From CAYJPV01 sp964372095 (lineage in GTDB: Bacteria; Acidobacteriota; Vicinamibacteria; Vicinamibacterales; JAKQTR01): 64,000 bases of DNA. Shown here one piece after another: positions 56,281 to 64,000 of the stretch (position 1 is its first letter; each line of letters begins with the position of its first letter). The stretch spans positions 29,900 through 93,899 of the forward strand of contig CAYJPV010000023.1 in assembly GCA_964372095.1 (NCBI GenBank), written 5' to 3'. The notes below the pieces were generated by a model. The model made no database searches. It was given only the letters and a program-made list of their open reading frames with translations, and had not been told where the DNA came from. A program made the translations under genes and the position numbers.

Positions 56281-56756
56281 ACGACGCCCTCCGGGCTGCG
56301 GGGGAGCATGCGCCGTTCGCGCACGAGACGCTCCAGTTCGTCGAGCGCGTCGGCGTCCTGCTCGGTCACGGCGTCCACCAGCGTCGACAGCACCGGTCGC
56401 ATCGCGGAACGGTTCCGCCCCAGCAGGCGTGCGAACGTGCGCCGCACCACTTCTTTCAGCAGGGCCTGGGGCGAATACCGCGGGCTGTATCGGAACGCTC
56501 GCCCGTCTTTGGCACGGGCCAGGACGCCCTTGCGGTAGAGGCGGTCCAGCGTGGTCATCAGCGTCGTATACGCCGTGGCCGGGAACTCCGCCTGCAGGTC
56601 ACGCACGCTGACCGACGACGGCGCGCGCCACAGGGCCTCGAGCACCCGGTGCTCGAGGGGCCCGAGGACCTCTTCCAGTCGCGGGTCTGCCGCAGGCCTG
56701 ATCGTCCGATCGGTCCCAGCGCGTCGTCGGTCGGCGCACAGCCGTTCCCGGTACAT
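56277..56756 (-). CDS. BlaI/MecI/CopY-family repressor
   Basis: 159 residues. Winged helix EVLGPLEHRVLEALWRAPSS, SVRDLQAEFPATAYTTLMTT, LDRLYRKGVLARAKDGRAFR, then the dimerisation helices (LLKEVVRRTFARLLGRNRSA, DALDELERLVRERR). Cleavage by the M56 partner should relieve repression. ATG 56756 is eight bases after a perfect TATAAT (56770-56765), so the transcript may be leaderless; the first 25 residues are atypical for the family. Confidence 0.88.
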   Translation of the reverse strand: MYRERLCADRRRAGTDRTIRPAADPRLEEVLGPLEHRVLEALWRAPSSVSVRDLQAEFPATAYTTLMTTLDRLYRKGVLARAKDGRAFRYSPRYSPQALLKEVVRRTFARLLGRNRSAMRPVLSTLVDAVTEQDADALDELERLVRERRMLPRSPEGVV

Positions 56757-56764
56757 GTTTCGTG

Positions 56765-56770
56765 ATTATA
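56765..56770 (-). promoter_or_regulatory. -10 box of the BlaI/BlaR-like operon
   Basis: TATAAT on the minus strand, ending eight bases before ATG 56756, with no ribosome-binding site between. No clear -35 box. Confidence 0.5.
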
Positions 56771-56821
56771 GCAAGACCACGATCGCGCGCGCGTCTGGCT
56801 GCGGGCAGCGCCCAGAGGCGG

Positions 56822-57694
56822 TCAGGGCGCCTGTACCACCTGCGGCAGGAACCGGCGCCAGAACGGCAGTTCGAGCGCGCGCCGGCTGGCCAGCCAGTCG
56901 GCTTCGTCGCTCCAGCCGGCCCCGCGCCAGAACCGTTCGAGCCGCAGTCGCCGGTCGGCGATGTCGACGCCGGTGGCCCAGTGGAGCTTGCGCAGGTCCT
57001 GAGGACAGAGGTGCAGGGGGCGCCGCTCGCTCTCGGCCAGCGTGGAGGATCCGTTCATGAGACAACGGTAGCGGACGCAGTGAGCCAGGCCCAGCATGTG
57101 ACCGATCTCGTGTGCAGCCACCTTGCAGCACCGGCGCAGCATGGCGGCCTGTCGATTCTCTGGCCGGTCCTCGCAGTACGGGGGACCGAACCGCGCCACG
57201 CTGCACACCGCAACCCGGCGCGACACGGAGGCTTCGCCGAATACGAAGTCGATGACGGGTTGCGGGTAGAGGTCCTGCGTGGTGATGCCCAGCAGGCAGC
57301 CGGCTTCCGGGGGCTTGTGGTCCAGCAACTGCCGCAGCACGTCGACCGCGCACCACTGCGGCGCCCCCGTGTCCGGCGCACGGCGCGTTCCGGTGCGCGC
57401 CTCGTCGAGCGCAACGGGCTCGCAGACCCGCACCTCGAGACCGAAGAACGTCGAGAGGAACGTCCCGATCAGCCACCAGCATCGCGGGGAGAGCTCGTCC
57501 GATCCGGCCAGGGGTTGCAGCGCGATGGAGCGGTCGCCCGCCGGCAGGCGGACGGCCGACGCGACGAATGACTCGTACGACTGCCCCGGCTCCGCGTGCC
57601 ACGCGAGCCGCTCTCCCGGCGCCAGCGCCGGAAGGCGTTCGTAAACTCCCCCGCCCGGAGCAGAGGAGTCCGGGGCATACAACACGGACGACAT
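56822..57694 (-). CDS. Archaemetzincin-family zinc metallopeptidase
   Basis: 290 residues from ATG 57694 (TTG 57736 is upstream in frame). The family motif is clear: HEIGHMLGLAHCVRYRCLMN, then GSSTLAESERRPLHLCP. This gives HExxHxxGxxH-C-x4-C-x-M and a later Cys. The usual last CxxC of the extra zinc knot is C-P-Q-D, so one Cys is lost. The N-terminal half resembles the archaemetzincin region (VRVCEPVALDEA, LLGITTQDLYPQPVIDFVFG). Bacterial function unknown. Confidence 0.88.
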   Translation of the reverse strand: MSSVLYAPDSSAPGGGVYERLPALAPGERLAWHAEPGQSYESFVASAVRLPAGDRSIALQPLAGSDELSPRCWWLIGTFLSTFFGLEVRVCEPVALDEARTGTRRAPDTGAPQWCAVDVLRQLLDHKPPEAGCLLGITTQDLYPQPVIDFVFGEASVSRRVAVCSVARFGPPYCEDRPENRQAAMLRRCCKVAAHEIGHMLGLAHCVRYRCLMNGSSTLAESERRPLHLCPQDLRKLHWATGVDIADRRLRLERFWRGAGWSDEADWLASRRALELPFWRRFLPQVVQAP

Positions 57695-57831
57695 GAGGCT
57701 GACCCCAAGTATTCGGAACAGCAAGAGCGAGGCCAATCCGTGTCGGGCGCACGCCCCTTCGTTCTGCCGGGCCTGGCGGCCACCGGATGCCTGCGGATGC
57801 CTGCGTACGCGTCATATGCAGGTATTTCCGA

Positions 57832-57850
57832 CTGAAATGCCGGATTTCAG
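57832..57850. promoter_or_regulatory. Inverted repeat upstream of the sigma-54 activator
   Basis: CTGAAAT (57832-57838), GCCGG, ATTTCAG (57844-57850) is a perfect 7-bp inverted repeat in an otherwise GC-rich divergent intergenic region. It could be a binding site for the activator or another regulator. Confidence 0.45.
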
Positions 57851-57936
57851 AATGAACGCGCTGCCGCCGTGGGCGGTAGACTTGATCTGACACCCCACCG
57901 CCTCCATGGGCCGTTGTCGCCCCTGGATCAATCCTC

Positions 57937-59604
57937 ATGTTGTCCGACGCTGACCTGCTGCTGCCTGATGCCCTCGAGTTCCGCCGGGATCGCGGTGAGA
58001 TCTGGTGGCAGCATCAACGTGCCCTGCTGGTCAGTCTCGAGGCGGTCTGCGCCCTGCGTCAGGAACTGTTCGCAACGATGGACGTGGACGCCGCGCACGG
58101 CGCGCTGGCCCGCGTGGGCTTCGTGTGGGGTTACCGCGATGCGATGGCGCTGAAGGCGGCCGCCACCTGGACCACCCCCGAGGAGGGTCTCGCGTTTGCG
58201 TCGTCCATGCAGAGCTTCGGGGGACTGGCTCACGCCGAACTCGTTCGGCTGGATCATGACCCCGGCGCAGGACGGTTCGAAGCCGAAGTCTCCTGGCAAC
58301 ACTCCAGCGAGGTCGATCTGCACCTGGCGCGGCTCGGGCCGGCCGCCGAACCCGTCTGCTGGACCGCCTGCGGCTACGCCTCGGGGTTCGTGAGCGCCTG
58401 CCTGGAACGGGAGATCCGCTTCCGCGAGACCGCCTGCGCGGCGATCAAGGGCCAGCGGTGTGTCGCCATCGGCCGGGACGCTGCCGCGTGGGCGACGGAC
58501 GGCCAGGACCCGGGCCCGGACGACTACGCCCCCGTACTCGCCAGGCTGGCCCAGAGCCTCCGGGACGGACCGTCATGCCGCCATACGCAGGCCCAACCGG
58601 CCCCGACCGACGGCCAGGAGCAGTTGCGCGCGCGCGTGCAGGACTACGCCCGCGAGATGGGCATCATCCTGGTCAGCGAAGAGATGCGGGAGGCCTTCGA
58701 GCTGGCTGCCCGTGTGGCCCCGCTCGAGACAGGCGTCCTCGTCAGCGGCGAGAGCGGAACCGGCAAGGAACTGGTCGTCCGCATGATTCACCACCAGAGC
58801 CAGCGGGCCGCCCATCCGCTTGTGTGCGTGAATTGCGCCGCGATCACGGAGACCTTGCTGGAGTCCGAGTTGTTCGGCCATGTCCGCGGAGCCTTCACGG
58901 ACGCCGTGCGGGACAAACGTGGGCTCTTCGAGGTCGCCACGCACGGCACGCTGCTGCTCGACGAAGTGGGTGAGATGGCGGCAACCGTGCAGGCCAAACT
59001 GCTGCGAGCGTTGCAGGAAGGGGAAATCCGGCGCGTGGGCAGCGAGACGAGCATCCGCGCCAGGCCGCGTATCATTGCCGCCACGAATCGTGACCTGCGC
59101 GCAGCGGTCCAGACGGGGGCGTTCCGCGAAGACCTCTATTACCGCCTGGCCTCGTTTGTCATCGAAGTCCCGCCGCTCCGTGACCGCAGGGACGCGATCC
59201 CGTACATGGCCCTGGCGTTCCTCCGGAGCGCGGCGTCGCGGTTCGAAAAGGACGTCCGTGTCATCGCGCCGGACGCGATGCGGGTGCTCGTCAACTATCC
59301 ATGGCCCGGGAATGTCCGGGAACTGCAGCACGCCGTCGATCGTGCGGTGATCCTGGCCACCGGGACGCGCGTCACGACTCGAGAGTTGCCCCCCGACCTC
59401 CTGCTCCAGGATGGCGGGACGCGCCCGAGCCCCGGCTTCAACCTCGACCAACGGGAACGGGACGCCATCGAGCAGGCGCTCGCCCGGTTCGGCGGGAACC
59501 GCCGGCGCGCGGCAGCCGCCCTCAACATCAGCACGGTCACCCTGTGGCGGCGGATGAAGCGGTACCGGCTGGACACGCCAAGCCCGTCCGACGACAGCGA
59601 CTGA
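57937..59604 (+). CDS. Sigma-54-dependent activator with XylR_N and V4R sensor
   Basis: 555 residues. N-terminal sensory part about 10-210: XylR-type start (LALEFRRDRGEIWWQHQRAL-like), GALARVGFVWGYRDAMALK, then a V4R domain with cysteines (GYASGFVSACLEREIRFRET, IKGQRC). AAA+ domain 240-470: Walker A GESGTGKE, LFGHVRGAFTDAVRDKRGLF, Walker B LLLDEVGEM, sensor GRAATNRDL-type and Arg fingers (FREDLYYRL). The C-terminal Fis HTH is GGNRRRAAAALNISTVTLWR. The sigma-54 loop reads GAFTDA instead of GAFTGA. It responds to a small ligand, often aromatic. Confidence 0.88.
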   Translation: MLSDADLLLPDALEFRRDRGEIWWQHQRALLVSLEAVCALRQELFATMDVDAAHGALARVGFVWGYRDAMALKAAATWTTPEEGLAFASSMQSFGGLAHAELVRLDHDPGAGRFEAEVSWQHSSEVDLHLARLGPAAEPVCWTACGYASGFVSACLEREIRFRETACAAIKGQRCVAIGRDAAAWATDGQDPGPDDYAPVLARLAQSLRDGPSCRHTQAQPAPTDGQEQLRARVQDYAREMGIILVSEEMREAFELAARVAPLETGVLVSGESGTGKELVVRMIHHQSQRAAHPLVCVNCAAITETLLESELFGHVRGAFTDAVRDKRGLFEVATHGTLLLDEVGEMAATVQAKLLRALQEGEIRRVGSETSIRARPRIIAATNRDLRAAVQTGAFREDLYYRLASFVIEVPPLRDRRDAIPYMALAFLRSAASRFEKDVRVIAPDAMRVLVNYPWPGNVRELQHAVDRAVILATGTRVTTRELPPDLLLQDGGTRPSPGFNLDQRERDAIEQALARFGGNRRRAAAALNISTVTLWRRMKRYRLDTPSPSDDSD

Positions 59605-59703
59605 CGCCCGCCACTCGCCGCGGTCCGCACTGGATCGCCGGCCTCGCACGCCGTAGAATGGCCGCCGGCACCCATCACCCTCCCGTGCCGCTGGAGCATC
59701 CGT

Positions 59704-61443
59704 ATGAAACGAACCCTGTTGCTGTTCGCGGCGATGACCGTCGCGTCGATCACGCTCGCGGCTCAGGCGCCGGGCGCCAGGCGGGCCGCCGTGCCTGTGC
59801 CGTCCGCCGCGCCGGCCTTTTCGATCGTCGAAGCGACGATCGCCGACATGCGGGCCGCGCTGGAGCAGGGACGCGTCACGTCGCGTGAACTGGTCCAGCA
59901 GTCGCTCGTCCGGATCGCGCTCCACGAGGAGACCCTCAACGCGGTGATCACCGTCAACCCCCGGGCTCTGGCCGAGGCCGACGCGCGCGATCGCGAGCGC
60001 CGCGAAGGCAAGGTCCGGGGGCCGCTGCACGGCATTCCCATCGCGTTGAAGGACAACATCCACACCACGGACATGGCGACGACGGGCGGCGCCCTGGCCT
60101 TCGAGGGGCTCATGCCGCCGTACGACGCGACCCTGACGAGAAACTTGCGGGAGGGCGGCGCCATTATCATCGCGAAAACGGTGATGACCGAACTTGCCAA
60201 CTGGATGGCGGGGTCGCCGCTGTCGATGCCCACCAACTACAGCGCGCTCGGCGGCTACGGGCGCAACCCGTACGATCCGCGGCGCGATCCGCGCGACGCG
60301 ACCGCCGACGGGCGTCCCGCGCTGGCCACAGGCGGCTCCAGCTCGGGCATCGGCACGGCGGCCAGTTTCTGGGCCGCCAACGTCGGCACCGAAACGTCCG
60401 GCTCCATCCTGAGCCCGTCGAACCAGAACATGCTCGTCGGCATCAAACCCACGGTGGGCCGCATCAGCCGCTATGGCATCATTCCCATCACCGCGGACCA
60501 GGACACCGCCGGCCCGATGGCCCGTACCGTGGCCGACGCGGCCACCCTGCTTGGCGTGCTGGAGAGCGTCTCCCCTGACCCGAATGACGCCGCCACCAAG
60601 ACCTGCACGCCGCCGCCGGGACGCGACTACACGAAGTTCCTGAAGCGCGACGGGCTGAAAGGCGCACGCATCGGCATTCCGCGCGCGTTCTTCTACACGG
60701 CCACGGCCATACCCGGCCGCGAACGTCCCTCGGGCGGCCTGAGCCGCGAGGTCGCCGCACTCATGGACGAAGCGATTGCCGCCCTGAAGGCTGAGGGCGC
60801 CGTGATCGTGGACCCGGCCGATATCCCGAGCGTACTCGCCACCGACCCCGCAAAGAACTTCCTCGCCTGGGGTATGTGCTCGGGCGCGGACGCCGGCAAA
60901 GGCCGCGATGCCCACTGCTCGGTGGTCTTCAAGTACGGGATGAAACGCGACTTCAACGCCTGGCTCGCCACCCTCGGCGCGGCGGCGCCGGTGAAAAGCC
61001 TGACGGAACTGCGACTCTGGAACCTCAACCACACCCGCGCCAACACGATGAAGTACGGCCAGACGAACCTCGACGTCTCGGACGAGATGGACATCGTGGC
61101 CGATCGGAACCGGTACCAGGCCGACCGGGCCAAGGACCTCGAGTTGTCAGCGGCCAACGGGATCGACGCCGCCATGAAGGCGCACAAACTGGACGCGCTC
61201 TTATTCCCCGGGGGCAGCGGCGCCTCCATCGCCGCGAAGCCGGGCTACCCCACCGTCATGGTTCCGATGGGCTTCGTGCCCGCGGGCGGGACGGGCTCGC
61301 CGTTCCCTGCCGGCTTTAACCCCAAGCCTGCGCCCTACGGGGTCAGCTTTACCGGCATGGCCTGCAGCGAGCCGCGACTCATCGAAATCGCGTACGCGTT
61401 CGAGCAGGCGACCAAGAAGCGGGTGCCGCCGCTCGGACGCTAG
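59704..61443 (+). CDS. Exported amidase-signature family hydrolase
   Basis: 579 residues from ATG 59704 (GGAG upstream). Signal peptide (LLLFAAMTVASITLAA). The Ser-cisSer-Lys triad is in ALKDN (Lys), GGSSSGIGTA (cis-Ser) and GTETSGSI (nucleophile). The C-terminal half is longer than in minimal amidases and includes a substrate pocket lid. A TAGAAT hexamer at 59654-59659 could be the -10. The stop TAG (61441-61443) is part of the heptamer repeat. Confidence 0.92.
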   Translation: MKRTLLLFAAMTVASITLAAQAPGARRAAVPVPSAAPAFSIVEATIADMRAALEQGRVTSRELVQQSLVRIALHEETLNAVITVNPRALAEADARDRERREGKVRGPLHGIPIALKDNIHTTDMATTGGALAFEGLMPPYDATLTRNLREGGAIIIAKTVMTELANWMAGSPLSMPTNYSALGGYGRNPYDPRRDPRDATADGRPALATGGSSSGIGTAASFWAANVGTETSGSILSPSNQNMLVGIKPTVGRISRYGIIPITADQDTAGPMARTVADAATLLGVLESVSPDPNDAATKTCTPPPGRDYTKFLKRDGLKGARIGIPRAFFYTATAIPGRERPSGGLSREVAALMDEAIAALKAEGAVIVDPADIPSVLATDPAKNFLAWGMCSGADAGKGRDAHCSVVFKYGMKRDFNAWLATLGAAAPVKSLTELRLWNLNHTRANTMKYGQTNLDVSDEMDIVADRNRYQADRAKDLELSAANGIDAAMKAHKLDALLFPGGSGASIAAKPGYPTVMVPMGFVPAGGTGSPFPAGFNPKPAPYGVSFTGMACSEPRLIEIAYAFEQATKKRVPPLGR

Positions 61444-61548
61444 GGGCCAGGGGCTAGGGGCTAGGGGCTAGGGACTAGGGGCAGGAAGAGCGTAGGGGGA
61501 CTCGGGCGCCTTTCCCTAGCCTCTAGCCTCTAGCCTCTAGCCTCTAGG
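61441..61548. repeat. Heptamer-repeat hairpin between convergent genes
   Basis: Left arm 61441-61483 consists of GGGGCTA-type 7-bp units. Right arm 61514-61548 consists of CTCTAGC units. The arms are near-complementary. The stop codons of the amidase (61441-61443) and of the S9 peptidase (61539-61537, minus strand) both lie inside the arms, so the repeat has grown right up to both genes. Confidence 0.88.
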
Positions 61549-63820
61549 CTTGGGCGGGTTGATCACCAGGTTCTCGATGAAGAACTCCATCATGCGCTGC
61601 TGGTTCACGCCGGTGTGCCCAAGGTCGGGCCCGACCTGCACCTCGAAACTCTTGCCCGCCCGCTGCAGCGCCTGAATGAGCTGCATGGCGTTGGTCGGGT
61701 GGACGTTGTTGTCCGCGGTGCCGTAGTAGATCAGCAGTCGCCCGTCGAGTGTGTCGGCATACTTCATCGCGCTGCCGAGTTCGTACCCGTCTTTGTTCTC
61801 CTGCGGGATCCACATGTAACGCTCGGTGTAGATCGTGTCGTAGTGGTTCCAGGCAGTCACCGCCGACGATGCCACCGCCACGCGGAAAGCATCGGGATGC
61901 CGCAGCAGGCACAGCAGCGACGAGTACCCCCCGTACGACGTACCATGGATCCCGACGCGATCGCGGTCGAAGTACGGACGGCTCCACAACGATCGGATGC
62001 CCGCCGCCATGTCGTCCATCTCGACCTGCCCCAGCTTCAGGTAGATCGCGTCGAGCGTCCGTTTGCCCATCCCGGGAGCCGCCCGGGAGTCGAGGTTCAC
62101 GATGAGGAACCCGAATTCGGCCAGCGGGCTCGGTTGCACGAACGTCTCGCGCGCGGTGCTGCCCGCAGACGCCGGCCCGCCATACACGGACATCAGCGTC
62201 GGATACTTCTTCGACGGGTCGAAGTTGGACGGGAAGCTGATGACCCCGCGCAGCGTGGTCTTGCCGTCGGCGGCGGTGAACGTGAACATCTCGGCTCTCT
62301 TCAGGCCGAGCTGCTCGAACTTCGTCACGTCGCTCTGCGCCAGGTCTGCCACGATTCGGCCCGTGGCCGCGTCGACGAGGCGCGTCGCCGCCGGCGTGTT
62401 GTGCGTCTGGTAGACGTCGACGACGTACCGGTTGTCGGGCGAGATGCCGCAGACCGCCGGGCCGCCCATCGGCGGGGGGCGCCCCCCCGCCGGCCCCCAG
62501 CGCGTTACCCCCGCGGGGGTTTTACCCGGGGGGGGGGGCCCCCCCGACCCCCCGGGGGGCCCCCCCCCGGGGGGGCCCCCCCGGCCGGCCGGCCCCCATG
62601 CAGTTCCCGACGGCGTGGTTGAACGCGGGGTCGGTCAGCCGCACGTCGGACGTGCCGTCCAGCGACACCCGATGCAGCTGCGTCTTGAGGTGGTTGTCGC
62701 CGTCGCGGGCCATGATGAACATCACGTTGGCCGCTTCGTCGATCTTGACGATCGGGCCCGCTTCGAAGGTGGCGTAACGGGTCAGCGGCCTGATGAGTTC
62801 GCCCGACAGGCTGTAGAGGTAGTAGTTGCGCCAGCCTGTACGTTCGGACGCCCAGATGAACCGCTGGCCGTCTTTCAGGAACACCTGGGTAGGCGTCGTC
62901 TCGAGCCAGCCCGTGGGCCACTCTTCGCGCAGAATCACGCGGCACGTTCCGGTGGCCGGGTCGGCCGCCACGAGTTCCATCACGTTCTGCCGCCGGTTCG
63001 TGCGCGTGAACAGCAGGTGCCGGCCGTCGGGTGACCAGGCCACGCGGTAGACATAGTGCCCGACGACGTCGTTGTCGAACGGTTTGCCGCCGCGGACGTC
63101 GACCCGAGTCGACGTCTTCGTCGCCACGTCGTACACGAACAGGTCGACGACGGGGTTGGGCTCGCCGGACTTCGGATACGCCTCGGTGTCGACGGTGCTG
63201 TACAGCTTGGTCTGATCCGTCTGGAGGAAATAGTCGGGCACCGGCTTCTCGTCGAAGCGGTAGTACGCGAGCTTCTTGCTGTCAGGCGACCACCACATCG
63301 CCGTCGTCTGCGACAGTTCTTCCCCGTAGACCCAGCTCGCCGTGCCGTACTTGATCCGGTCCGTCTCGGAGCCGTCGGTCGTCACCGCGAATTCGCTCGA
63401 GCCGTCGGTCAGGGAGACAAACAGGTTGCGGTTCTTGTGGACGGCCTTCAGCGTCGTGTCCGGCGACTCGGCCGTCTCGGCCTGTCGTCCGCGCGCAGGG
63501 CCACCCTGTCCGCGCGGTCCCATGCCGCCCGGACCGGCCGCCGGCGCCGGACCAACCTCGACGGCCTGCTTCGTGGCGACGTCGTACCGGTAGAGTTTGC
63601 CATCTCGCGCGTATTCGAAGCTCTTGCCGTCGTCTTTCCAGGCGGCCGACAAGGCACCCGACTTCACGGCGCCCTGGAGTTCCTTCGCCATCCGCTGGTT
63701 CTGTTCGTAGCCGGGCATCGACTTCAGGCGGTCCTGCGCCGCAGCGCCCGTGGTGCCAAGCAGGACCCCAGCCGCGACGATCAGTCCCGCGCCTCTCGTC
63801 CAGCGTCTCGTTGTGCTCAT
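61537..63820 (-). CDS. S9 family (DPP4-like) prolyl oligopeptidase, interrupted by bad sequence
   Basis: The N-terminal part from ATG 63820 has a signal peptide (GLIVAAGVLLGTTGAAA) and the beta-propeller (TTAMWWSPDSKKLAYYRFDE, VYRVAWSPDGRHLLFTRTNR, FIWASERTGWRNYYLYSLSG). The C-terminal part in another frame has the hydrolase with GTSYGGYSS (Ser), GTADNNVHP (Asp) and LGHTG (His). Both halves together have normal family content. They are separated by the homopolymer tract 62471-62597, so the break is probably a sequence error, not a pseudogene. It cleaves dipeptides after proline in the periplasm. Confidence 0.85.
62471..62597. other. Low-quality G/C homopolymer tract within the S9 peptidase gene
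   Basis: Long alternating G and C runs (up to about 11 G) destroy the reading frame between VGNCMGA on one side and CGISPDNRYVVD on the other. It resembles 4561-4640 and the poly-G at the window end. Confidence 0.8.
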
Positions 63821-63913
63821 GGATTCGCTCTCCCCCACCACCCGATCGCCGCGACCGGGCTGAACCGTAGCCGTTTGTTGTACCACATGGGGTCCCTTGC
63901 CTGAGTCCCATCC

Positions 63914-63931
63914 GTCCGGCTGAAGCCGGAC
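63914..63931. repeat. GTCCGGCT palindrome upstream of the S9 peptidase
   Basis: GTCCGGCT (63914-63921), GA, AGCCGGAC (63924-63931) is an exact 8-bp inverted repeat about 95 bases before the ATG. It may be the terminator stem of an unseen neighbour or a dispersed palindrome. Confidence 0.45.
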
Positions 63932-63945
63932 GCCACGTGGGCCGC

Positions 63946-64000
<55 letters not shown>

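Noticed and set aside
62522..63820. Truncated S9 peptidase pseudogene
   Set aside because: The missing C-terminal hydrolase is present just downstream in another frame with an intact catalytic triad; the break coincides with the artefactual tract.

Overview
The window is a high-GC bacterial chromosome segment with a prophage on the left (1 to about 31,558; its left end lies outside the window) and host chromosome on the right (31,559-64,000). The host genes point to Acidobacteriota, probably Vicinamibacteria. The signs are Tat-exported Gfo/Idh and xylose-isomerase-like proteins, a double DUF1080 protein, a CgeB-type glycosyltransferase, an S9 peptidase, archaemetzincin and an FtsH. This placement is inference from gene content, not a phylogeny. 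A 100-N gap and three long G/C homopolymer tracts show a draft, probably metagenomic, assembly.

The prophage is a tailed siphovirus with an HK97-type head. Most of it is one long minus-strand series in which neighbouring genes often overlap by ATGA or GTGA. Transcribed from right to left it reads: Cro-like repressor, small HTH and zinc-ribbon genes, a CII-like protein, a ParB-family protein, a replication initiator with an internal iteron array, RusA, HNH, a ParB-fold / ABC ATPase-GNAT / formyltransferase-fold cassette, TerS, TerL, an accessory cysteine-rich secreted protein, portal, S49 protease, capsid, connectors, tail tube, a tail chaperone with a probable -1 frameshift, and a tape measure gene cut by the window edge. 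A plus-strand STAND NTPase with near-identical TPR units interrupts the series between HNH and the ParB-fold gene.

The lysogeny side (24.4-31.5 kb) holds a CI-like repressor divergent from Cro, a plus-strand block of membrane and zinc-ribbon proteins, a DUF2188 protein, a possible small RNA with promoter and terminator, an XRE-ImmA/IrrE protein with an unknown partner, and a tyrosine integrase. The integrase ends 21 bases before the 3' portion of a tRNA-Leu(GAG) gene, which marks the attachment site.

The host part contains a GH100-like glycosidase, tandem STAS-like paralogs, an SDR, a sugar isomerase-like protein, FtsH, an internally deleted efflux adaptor, and an unusual two-gene heme-copper oxidoreductase. 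It continues with sugar-related genes (Gfo/Idh, DUF1080), a GAF-GAF-GGDEF cyclase, a class A beta-lactamase-like hydrolase, a phosphoesterase, pruA, a TonB receptor, a BlaI/BlaR-like pair, archaemetzincin, a sigma-54 activator, an amidase and an S9 peptidase broken by bad sequence. Three intergenic heptamer-repeat hairpins with different sequences but the same design are scattered through the host part.

The strongest candidates for something new are the putative Mom-like DNA modification cassette (13,053-15,341), the STAND/TPR gene (15,533-18,031), the initiator with internal iterons (19,030-20,028) and the heme-copper enzyme lacking expected metal ligands (38,966-41,183).
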